Source of the DNA: Antarcticirhabdus aurantiaca
Lineage (GTDB): Bacteria > Pseudomonadota > Alphaproteobacteria > Rhizobiales > Rhizobiaceae
DNA: 64,000 nucleotides
Assembly: GCF_009765365.1 (NCBI RefSeq)
Contig: NZ_VTOM01000012.1
Coordinates: 62,001-126,000, forward strand
Direction of reading: 5' to 3'
Position 1 is the first letter of the stretch, and each line of letters opens with the position of its first letter. Position numbers and translations under genes: made by a program. The notes beneath the pieces are model-generated. The model was not told the origin of the DNA. It searched no databases and saw only the letters and a list, made by a program, of their open reading frames with translations. Positions 28,229 through 35,060 of the stretch are shown here, piece by piece.

Positions 28229-29560
28229 TCACGGACGTCCGGTCTGGAAAGGCTGCGGGCGGGCGGGTGGTCGGGGTGGCGGAGGCGGCGGGGCGAGGGC
28301 GGCCTGCCCTTCCGCGCCGACATGGAGCGTCGAGCGCATCAGGACCACCGTATAGGGATTCCAGGTCGACATGAGGTAGTAGATGGTCGACCAGCGCCCC
28401 CGCTCGCCCTGCGTGAAGCGGTTGATCACGTAGGGGCCATAGGATTCGCCCGGATTGAAGGGCGTGTGCGGATCGGACACCACGGGGCAGCCGCGGCGGC
28501 CGGCATCGGCGACCGGCACGGGGTTGAGGAAGCCGCACTGGCCCTCGTCGCGCGCCGGGTCGAACAGCACCTCGGGCGGCGACCAGGGACCCCAGGGATC
28601 GTCGGCCGTGCGCAGGAAGGTCGAGGCCCGCGGCGCACCGCAGGTGTAGAGCAGCAGCCACTTGTCGAGGAAGGGGTTCCAGGCGGCGGAGAACTCGCCG
28701 ACGCAGCCGTGGTTGAAGAGCGGCACGGCCTCGGCCTCCTCGGCGGTCCAGCGCGGCCGGTTCGCGGCCCGGTCCATGCCGGCGAAGAAGCGCAGCGCCG
28801 AGCGGTCCTCGACCGCGTCCGCCGGCAGAAAGGCGAGGTGCGGGTCCGAGCGGCGATAGCCGCTGGTGCCGAAAAGGAGAATGCCGGCGCCCCGGTGCTC
28901 GGGCAGGCCGGCGACGCGCCCCTCCGGCTCGACCACGGGCGAGACGTTGACGAGCTTGTCGCGCGACAGGTCGAAGAGCGGCCGGAAGGTCCAGCCGGAA
29001 TCGTCGGAGCGGGCAAGCACCGAGCGCCCGGCGGGGCCCCGCTCCGGCGTGTCGCTGGAAACGAGGACGTACATCGCGCCGTTCAAGCTGAAGCCGCCGG
29101 TCGGCACCGCGAAGGCGCCGGCATAGACGCCGGGGATCGTCACCGGCCGGAAGCCGCCGTCCGGGTCCTTCAGGAACTCGAGGCGCAGGCAGCTTTCGGG
29201 ATCGCGCGTGTCGCTGACGGCGATGGAGTCGGCGTCGCGCGGGCGCTCGATGAGGCCGGGCACCGGGTGCGTGTCGCCGAAGAGCACGAAGAGCCGGCCG
29301 TCGTGCTCGAAGGAGGTGCCGAGATCGGCGCCCCAGAACTTCGCCTGGCTTTCCGTGGCGTTGACGGTGGGCGCGCCGATCTGCCGGTCGAACTCGCCGA
29401 GGACCTGGCAAACCTTGGCGGTGGAGCGTCCGTCGATGTGGACGGGCGGGCCGGCCGCGGCGGGCGCGGCACCGGCGAGAAGAAGCGCGAGGCCCACCAT
29501 GCAGGCCATGCCGTGGCGGGCGCGACCACGCGGCGCGGGAGAGGACGGGGAGGGATCCAT
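28229..29560 (-). CDS. Secreted DUF4185 protein (GH183-type endo-D-arabinanase family)
   Basis: A 443-residue protein; after an Arg-rich start the signal sequence MACMVGLALLLAGAAPAAAG targets it to the periplasm or outside. The mature protein has propeller-like repeats: FWGADLGTSFEHDGRLFVLF then GDTHPV, GGFSLNGAMYVLVS, WNPFLDKWLLLYTC and DPHTPFNPGESYGPY. These are DUF4185 signatures; to my knowledge that family includes the GH183 endo-D-arabinanases. The C-terminus is a Pro-rich tail. The ATG at 29560 has AGGAA nearby; an internal ATG at 29509 is possible. It lies between two paralogous GT-C-like genes, suggesting trimming of the glycan they make. Confidence 0.82.
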   Translation of the reverse strand: MDPSPSSPAPRGRARHGMACMVGLALLLAGAAPAAAGPPVHIDGRSTAKVCQVLGEFDRQIGAPTVNATESQAKFWGADLGTSFEHDGRLFVLFGDTHPVPGLIERPRDADSIAVSDTRDPESCLRLEFLKDPDGGFRPVTIPGVYAGAFAVPTGGFSLNGAMYVLVSSDTPERGPAGRSVLARSDDSGWTFRPLFDLSRDKLVNVSPVVEPEGRVAGLPEHRGAGILLFGTSGYRRSDPHLAFLPADAVEDRSALRFFAGMDRAANRPRWTAEEAEAVPLFNHGCVGEFSAAWNPFLDKWLLLYTCGAPRASTFLRTADDPWGPWSPPEVLFDPARDEGQCGFLNPVPVADAGRRGCPVVSDPHTPFNPGESYGPYVINRFTQGERGRWSTIYYLMSTWNPYTVVLMRSTLHVGAEGQAALAPPPPPPRPPARPQPFQTGRP

Positions 29561-29618
29561 GCTGTTCCTGCGGCTGGAGGGCTGGGACGGGGCGAGGGCG
29601 GATCGAGGCGGGCTCGGG

Positions 29619-31268
29619 CTAGCCTTCGCTGCGGGGGATCGGCACGAAGCTGCCGTTCGGGCGGAAGGCGGCGATCGAGAAGAAGCTTCCGCAGGCGAGC
29701 GGCCGGAAGCCGTAGCCCGGCGGCCAGTCGGCGCAGGCGAGGTCGGAGGCGAAGACGAGGATCGGCTGGGCGGCGTAGCCGGCGGCGTCCATCTCGGCCC
29801 GCGCCGCCCGCAGGCGCTGCGACAGCGCGGCGAAGTCGCGGCCCGAGCGCAGGCGCGGGATGGGCCCGAGCGACATGCGCTTGATCATCGCCGTCGGCGG
29901 CTCGAAGACGAGCGGGTTCTGGCGCGGCTTGGCGAAGATCGCGGGAACGACCGCCTCGCGCTCGATCGTGGCGAGAGAGGCCGTGTGCTCGTGGGGCGGG
30001 TTGCGGCTGCGCGTGGCGAACCAGCCGGTGCCGTATTCGAAGGGGGTGGGCGTCGCGCCGATCAGGAGACTGCCGCGCGGCAGGGCTTCGAAGGCGGCTC
30101 TCGCCTCGCGAAGTTCGGCCTCGGCGGCGCTCCAGCCCTGCACGAGCGCGGCGCTGCGCAGCGCGAGAAGCAGCGCGAGCGCGCTCCAGCCGAGGCGTTC
30201 GGTGTTGCTCGGCGCCCCCTTCCGCGTCGCGAGGCCCGACAGGAGCACGAGCACCGTCGCCGTCGCCACGCGGTTGTCGACGAAGAAGGAGTGCATGGCC
30301 GAATAGGGCATCGCCATCTGGGCGAGAAACAGCGCGGTTGCCGCGAAGCCGAGCCGCCGGTCGAGCCGGATGCGCCGGAATGCGAGGAGAACCGCGAGGA
30401 ACGCGGCGGTCCCGAGGAGCACGGCGGCGTCGAGGACCGGGTTGCCCGAGGACAGGAGGCGGGTGAAGGGCGCGAGCTTCTCGAAGGGCGAGACGTTGAA
30501 GGCGGGCGCCGGCGGCAGGCCGTTCGACGGACTGCCGATCGCGAAGAGCGCGAGGGGCGCGGCGGCGATGAGGGCGGCCGAAAACCGTGCGCGAAGGAGA
30601 GGCAGGAGGGCGCCGCCGCGGCGCCGCCGCTCGGCGAGAACGGCTTCGAGCTCGATGGCCGCGACGGCGATGACGAAGAGGCCGAAGGCGACGAGATGGG
30701 AGAAGAAGATCAGGAGCGCGAAGACGCAGCCCGCCGCGATCTGCGCCCGCCGCGAGCGCGGGGCCAGGACGAGCCACGCGGCGAGGCCCCACAGAAGCAG
30801 CGCGAGGCCGAGGGCGTAGTTGAGAAAGCCCCAGTGCAGCATCTCGTTGAAGAGAACGAGGGCGACGAAGGCCGGCCAGGGCGACATGCGGCCCGAAGCG
30901 GCGCGCCCGAGCGCGACGGCGCCCCCGAGCGTTCCCCAGGCGATGGCGAGAAGAAGGAGGCGCCCGGCCGTCAGCGTGTCGGTGAACGTCTGCAGCGCGA
31001 GGAGCGCGAGATCGGCGCCGACGTTCGGGATCAGGAAGGTCGCCGGCTCGAACCAGTCCCGAAAGGTCGGGGAGGTGTCGAGCTCGGCGATGACGTGGGC
31101 GCGCGACAGGTGGTTGAGATAATCGAAGAAGGGCGGGATCTCGACCGCCGCGAGGGGCAGGGCGGCCACGAGCGCGAGGAGGCCGAGGAGGGCCGGGGCC
31201 CCGGCCCGCGCCGCCGCGACCTGCTTCAACGAGGCGAGCGGCCGCTCGCCGGCGACGGGAAGGCTCAC
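29619..31268 (-). CDS. Polytopic membrane protein, GT-C-like (paralogue of 26506-28224)
   Basis: 549 residues from a GTG at 31268 (VSLPVAGERPLAS); an upstream in-frame ATG at 31304 is an alternative. It mirrors the other paralogue: first loop VEIPPFFDYLNHLSRAHV, then FNEMLHWGFLNYALGLALLL, many helices, and a C-terminal extracytoplasmic domain with CADWPPGYGFRPLACGSFF, whose two cysteines match those of the paralogue. It is the first gene of the four-gene minus-strand operon. Function is probably glycosyl transfer on the periplasmic face, by analogy with GT-C proteins. Confidence 0.72.
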   Translation of the reverse strand: MSLPVAGERPLASLKQVAAARAGAPALLGLLALVAALPLAAVEIPPFFDYLNHLSRAHVIAELDTSPTFRDWFEPATFLIPNVGADLALLALQTFTDTLTAGRLLLLAIAWGTLGGAVALGRAASGRMSPWPAFVALVLFNEMLHWGFLNYALGLALLLWGLAAWLVLAPRSRRAQIAAGCVFALLIFFSHLVAFGLFVIAVAAIELEAVLAERRRRGGALLPLLRARFSAALIAAAPLALFAIGSPSNGLPPAPAFNVSPFEKLAPFTRLLSSGNPVLDAAVLLGTAAFLAVLLAFRRIRLDRRLGFAATALFLAQMAMPYSAMHSFFVDNRVATATVLVLLSGLATRKGAPSNTERLGWSALALLLALRSAALVQGWSAAEAELREARAAFEALPRGSLLIGATPTPFEYGTGWFATRSRNPPHEHTASLATIEREAVVPAIFAKPRQNPLVFEPPTAMIKRMSLGPIPRLRSGRDFAALSQRLRAARAEMDAAGYAAQPILVFASDLACADWPPGYGFRPLACGSFFSIAAFRPNGSFVPIPRSEG

Positions 31269-31500
31269 GCGGCCGATCCGCGCGACGCGGCAGGACCGCT
31301 GCAACCCGTTTCCGCCATCCCCGTCTCCGTGGCCAGAACCGCGACCGGCGCACCCTTGCGCGCCGCGGTTCGACGCGGCGGGGGGCGCTCATGCCGCGAT
31401 AGATGCGAACGAGGGCGTCCGCATCGAGGCTCGCGAGGAAAATTTTAGGTAACCGGCGCCCGAACGCCGGGCGGGCGGCCCGGGGAGACCCGGATCCCCC

Positions 31501-31956
31501 TCAGTCCTGCGCGGCGCTCGCCGCGAGCCCGGAGCGCACCGAGCCGATCTCGATCACGCTGGGGGCTCGGAACGGCGGCAGGATCGGGCGCCCGTCCTCC
31601 GTGCGCGGGCCACCGACCTCGCTCAGGGTCGAGGTGGAGACCGGCGCCATCAGGACCGAGGTGACGTAAGGATCCTTGCGATGGTCGTAGACGGGAAGGT
31701 TGGCGACCTCCACCGGATCGGGCACGACGGGCAGGATCACGGCCCGGGCACCGGGAGCGGTCGGCGCGATGGGCGCCGCAGACGCTGCGGCCGGCGCGAC
31801 GGCGCCGGCGGCCTCGGGCACCCGCGGCATCAACGGGGCCTGCGCGTAGCCGAAGCCGCTGTCCGCGCCGCCGAACAGGGCAGGGGAGACCGCGATGCTC
31901 TCGCATCCAGCCACCGTCGACAGCGCCACAAGGCAGCTCATGCGGACCCACATCAT
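31501..31956 (-). CDS. Hypothetical lipoprotein
   Basis: A 151-residue protein beginning MMWVRMSCLVALSTVAGCES. The stretch STVAGC forms a lipobox, so it is probably lipid-anchored after signal peptidase II cleavage. The rest is Ala/Pro-rich without a known domain (VSTSTLSEVGGP in the C-terminal third). A GGGGAA element precedes the tandem ATG codons. It reads away from the mucR-like gene; the function is unknown. Confidence 0.65.
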   Translation of the reverse strand: MMWVRMSCLVALSTVAGCESIAVSPALFGGADSGFGYAQAPLMPRVPEAAGAVAPAAASAAPIAPTAPGARAVILPVVPDPVEVANLPVYDHRKDPYVTSVLMAPVSTSTLSEVGGPRTEDGRPILPPFRAPSVIEIGSVRSGLAASAAQD

Positions 31957-32313
31957 GACCGGCGTTCCCCGTGACCGTTCAAATTGAGTTTCCTTCTACA
32001 GGCTTTGCGTCCCGCGCACCAACGCCTTTCGCAGCCTCGCCGCCCGGCCTTCGCGGCGTTGTCGTTTGGCTGCAACAAGTCGGGGCGGCGCGACCTGCCG
32101 TATCGGAGCGGCGAAACAACGTTGCGCGCCAAGGGTGCCCTATGCTCTAGAATAAGTCTGCGTTCTTCGATTCGCTGCGACCGATATCCTTCGTTCTTTT
32201 CGCGCCGATCGCGTGACGAAATCGGGGGGTGCTCTATTCTTGGCCATCGAGCCGCTATTTCTGCGCCGGGCGAAGCGTCCGGCACCACCTTTTCAACTCC
32301 GAAAGCGCTTTTC
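31957..32313. promoter_or_regulatory. Divergent 357-bp control region upstream of the MucR-type gene
   Basis: No gene is supported here. Compared with the rest of the window it has AT-richer patches, for instance CTCTAGAATAAGTCTG at about 32145-32160. MucR/Ros regulators bind AT-rich promoter DNA and commonly repress their own genes, so this is a likely autoregulatory site. The exact start site cannot be placed by eye. Confidence 0.4.
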
Positions 32314-32916
32314 ATGTCCATCAACAGCGAGATCGGGCCGACGCCCGACCCCGACACCTACGCAGCCGAAATCGTCGCCGCCTATGTCAGCAACAATCAG
32401 ATTCCCCCGGCGGAGCTGCCGGGCCTGATCGAAATGGTGCGTGCCGCCCTGAACTCGCTGGGCAAGCCGCCGGAGAAGGTCGCCGAACCCGAGCCGCCGA
32501 CGCCTGCCGTCTCGATCAAGAAGTCGGTGACGCCCGACCACATCGTCTGCCTGGATTGCGGAAAGAGCTTCAAGTCGCTCAAGCGCCATATCCTCACCCA
32601 TCACCAGCTGACGCCGGACGACTACCGTCAGCGCTGGAACCTCAACGCGTCCTATCCGATGGTCGCGCCGAACTATGCCGACGCGCGCTCGCAGCTCGCC
32701 TTGTCCATGGGCCTCGGGCGCAAGCGCGCCGCCGAGGCGGCCACGGACGACGCGGCGGCCGGAAGCCCGGACGCGTCCAACGAGGCCGACGTCGAGGCGG
32801 CGCGCGGTGCCGACGCCGCAAACGAGGCGGCGACGCCGGTCGAGGCCGAGGAGAGCGGCAAGGCGCCGGAGCCCAAGCGTCGTGGCGGCGGGCGCCGCAA
32901 GGCCGCTTCGGCCTGA
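32314..32916 (+). CDS. mucR: MucR/Ros-family zinc-finger transcriptional regulator
   Basis: A 200-residue regulator. The N-terminal oligomerisation part (AAEIVAAYVSNNQIPPAELP) is followed by the single prokaryotic zinc finger CLDCGKSFKSLKRHILTHH and then TPDDYRQRWNL, the Ros/MucR DNA-binding signature. An Ala/Glu-rich linker and a basic C-terminus (KRRGGGRRK) follow, longer than in classical MucR of about 140 residues. Known MucR proteins repress exopolysaccharide, motility and virulence genes by binding AT-rich DNA. The ATG at 32314 begins exactly at the conserved N-terminus. Confidence 0.93.
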   Translation: MSINSEIGPTPDPDTYAAEIVAAYVSNNQIPPAELPGLIEMVRAALNSLGKPPEKVAEPEPPTPAVSIKKSVTPDHIVCLDCGKSFKSLKRHILTHHQLTPDDYRQRWNLNASYPMVAPNYADARSQLALSMGLGRKRAAEAATDDAAAGSPDASNEADVEAARGADAANEAATPVEAEESGKAPEPKRRGGGRRKAASA

Positions 32917-32944
32917 CGACGCCACTGCGCTCGGGCGAGGCGGT

Positions 32945-33364
32945 TCAGCCGCCCGCCCGGCGCATCGGCATGGCGTCGACGATCGCTTCCAGCTCCTGAA
33001 GGGCGAGCGGCGAGCGGCTGCGGTGCTTCACGCCGCCGTCCTTGCCGATCAGGACGGCCTCGAACCCGTCGGATCCCGCTCCGAGGCGCTGGCGCAGCTG
33101 CGCCGCGCTGTCCGCCGGCGGGGTGCCGTAAATCGGCCTGATCTCCTCGCCGACCACCGCGAACACCACCATGTCGCGCTCGGCGAGCGCCTCGCGCTCC
33201 GCCAAGAGGGCGGCCGCCTGACGCTCGATCCTGTCCGACCCTTCGGCGTCGAAGAGCGCGAGCACGCGCTTCTCCCATCTCAGTCCCGTCAGATCCTGCG
33301 CCATGGCCGTGGTCGCTCCCGCTGCGAGAAGAAGCGCGACGAGCGCCGTTGCGATGTGCCTCAT
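32945..33364 (-). CDS. DUF4174 domain-containing periplasmic protein
   Basis: A 139-residue protein with a signal peptide (MRHIATALVALLLAAG, cleavage after AMAQ). The mature domain LTGLRWEKRVLALFDAEG through VLIGKDGGVKHRSRSPL matches DUF4174, a thioredoxin-like or peroxiredoxin-like fold without the catalytic cysteines. It converges on the mucR-like gene. A role in envelope stress is possible but unproven. Confidence 0.82.
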   Translation of the reverse strand: MRHIATALVALLLAAGATTAMAQDLTGLRWEKRVLALFDAEGSDRIERQAAALLAEREALAERDMVVFAVVGEEIRPIYGTPPADSAAQLRQRLGAGSDGFEAVLIGKDGGVKHRSRSPLALQELEAIVDAMPMRRAGG

Positions 33365-33509
33365 CCGTCCGCGCTCCGCTTGTCCAGTGTTCCGGTCGTC
33401 CGCCTCAACGCGCCGGCGCGCCTCCGGTTCGCTCCATGCATCCAATCGGCGGTTCGCTTGTTGCTGGCCTGAGCCGATCGGCGAAATCACGAACGGGAAG
33501 GAGATCCCC

Positions 33510-33767
33510 ATGGCGGATGCCAGCGCGATCAGGGAGCATATGGAGGTCATCGGTGCGGACGGCGTGCATGTCGGCACGGTGGACCGCGTCGAGGGCGGCC
33601 GGATCAAGCTGACCAAGCGGGACAGCGGCGAGGGCGCCCACAAGGGCCACCACCACTTCATCGATGTCGGCCTCGTCGCCGACGTCGAGGGCGACAAGGT
33701 CCGCCTGTCCGCCAAGGCCGACGTCGCCGTCACCTTCGAGGAGGAAGAGGGCGGGCAGACGGCGTGA
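33510..33767 (+). CDS. DUF2171 domain-containing protein
   Basis: An 85-residue soluble protein with the DUF2171 pattern: IREHMEVIGADGVHVGTVD, then IKLTKRD, then HHHFIDVGLVADVEGDKVRL. It has a strong GGGAAGGAG ribosome-binding site. DUF2171 proteins are PRC-barrel-like and are often part of general stress regulons in Hyphomicrobiales. A small acidic protein gene follows. Confidence 0.88.
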   Translation: MADASAIREHMEVIGADGVHVGTVDRVEGGRIKLTKRDSGEGAHKGHHHFIDVGLVADVEGDKVRLSAKADVAVTFEEEEGGQTA

Positions 33768-33802
33768 GCCGCGGCCCGTTCCGCAGCGAGGACGATCAAG
33801 GC

Positions 33803-34033
33803 ATGAGCGACCCGAAGAAGCCGCATCTCGACGAAGCGGCACATGGCGGCGGCATCGGCACGGTCGACCGTCAGCCGGTCGATCCCTCGACCCAAAATCG
33901 GGGCGAGGCGGATCCGAACATCGCGCCGGCCGGCGATAGACCGGAGGCGGGACTTTCGGTGGAGCCGGACAGCCGGCCCTCGGATGAGGACCCTGACGCG
34001 AGCGCCGACGAGACCCTGGGCGAGACGCCCTGA
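33803..34033 (+). CDS. Small acidic hypothetical protein
   Basis: A 76-residue disordered protein, MSDPKKPHLDEAAHGGGIGT at the start and DASADETLGETP at the end. The ATG at 33803 is preferred; a GTG at 33764 overlapping the DUF2171 stop would add 13 residues. It is probably co-transcribed with the DUF2171 gene. No domain is recognised. Confidence 0.6.
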   Translation: MSDPKKPHLDEAAHGGGIGTVDRQPVDPSTQNRGEADPNIAPAGDRPEAGLSVEPDSRPSDEDPDASADETLGETP

Positions 34034-34215
34034 CCAGCCTCGGGCGGCCGGCGATCGGGCGCGGCGACCGAGGGCGCCGCACCGGTTCCGGCCACCCGCT
34101 CAGCCGACGGCGGCGGTTGTTCGCCGCGCAGCAAATGCGGGCGCAGGCAAGTTGTCGCTATTGCGTCGATCCGCCGCTGCCCCAAAACTAGCTCATCGCG
34201 TGCCGGGGGACGGGT

Positions 34216-34425
34216 TTGCCCCAGAGTTACTATGCCCTTCGCGACGAGGACGACGGGTCCTGGTCGGTGATCGATCTGAGCAAGGACGAGCCGGTCACCA
34301 TTCGGAACCGGTCGCTCGTCGGCTTGAACAAGCAGGAGGCCTACGACGCCATCCGCCTCCTGGCGATCGTCGAGCAGCTTCGGCGCGGCATGCCCGATCC
34401 CGCGAACGACGCGCAAGACGCCTAG
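34216..34425 (+). CDS. Small hypothetical protein
   Basis: A 69-residue protein starting at a TTG (MPQSYYALRDEDDGSWSV), with RNRSLVGLNKQEAYDAIRLL in the middle. A GGGGGA stretch lies a few bases upstream. The beginning looks like a small beta-rich fold followed by a helix. The function is unknown; the start codon is uncertain. Confidence 0.55.
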   Translation: MPQSYYALRDEDDGSWSVIDLSKDEPVTIRNRSLVGLNKQEAYDAIRLLAIVEQLRRGMPDPANDAQDA

Positions 34426-34615
34426 CGCCGTCGTCGCACGATCTTGCAGGCGAAGGGCGGGGCGTGGTTCCCTGTCGGCGCTGCCGGTTCGCAACGACGG
34501 GCGTCCGGGCCGGAGGAGGCCCGGCAGGCGACGAGACGAGACGAAGCCAACACGAGATAACGTGGCGCGGCGCCCATGTCCTTGCGTAGCGGCGCGCTCC
34601 TTGGGAGCGAAAACG

Positions 34616-34825
34616 ATGAAACGCCATCTGGATGTCGCCGTCGGCATCGCCGACGCGATCGCCCATGCCCATCGGCGCCGCGCGCCGCTGGACGTCGCGG
34701 CGGAAACCCGGATCCTCGCCCGGAACCTGTGCGTCGCCATGTCCTGCGAGGAGATCGCCGACGTGCTGCGCTCCGAGGGACGCGAGGCCGGCATCGAACT
34801 GATCGACGCGCCGACCCGGCACTGA
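34616..34825 (+). CDS. Small hypothetical protein
   Basis: A 69-residue predicted helical protein (MKRHLDVAVGIADAIAHAHR; LCVAMSCEEIADVLRSEG). A GGGAG element precedes the ATG. CEEIADVLR looks like a helix-turn-helix-type helix pair but is too short to classify. It lies between a small stress-type gene and the hybrid kinase. The function is unknown. Confidence 0.55.
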   Translation: MKRHLDVAVGIADAIAHAHRRRAPLDVAAETRILARNLCVAMSCEEIADVLRSEGREAGIELIDAPTRH

Positions 34826-34919
34826 GGCCGGCGGCGGGCGGAGCGCGCCACGGCTCCAGCGCCGCCTCGTTGCCCGCAAGCCCTTCGCCGGCCTGCGGTT
34901 TGTCGGTCAGCCAGAACGG

Positions 34920-34949
34920 TTGACACGGGAAAGTGGCATGACCATAGCT
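34920..34949 (+). promoter_or_regulatory. Possible sigma-70 promoter for the hybrid kinase
   Basis: A perfect TTGACA hexamer at 34920-34925 is followed, at 17-18 bp spacing, by CATAGCT (34943-34949), a weak match to the -10 box. It would give a leader of about 105 bp before the kinase ATG at 35061. Codon use between 34938 and 35061 is poor, which supports non-coding leader rather than protein. Confidence 0.3.
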
Positions 34950-35060
34950 TGGCAGCCGGACGGCCGACATCTCGGCCCGCGGCGCCCGGCCGACGCGCCT
35001 TCTCGAGAAGATGCCGGATCGGTGCGCCCGCCGGACGGATCTCACGAGGGCCGCACGTTC

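Noticed and set aside
26641-31448. Long plus-strand open frames opposite the GT-C-like and DUF4185 genes
   Set aside because: Composition is Glu/Arg/Gly-rich without structure, and the minus-strand frames have signal peptides, membrane helices and conserved motifs.
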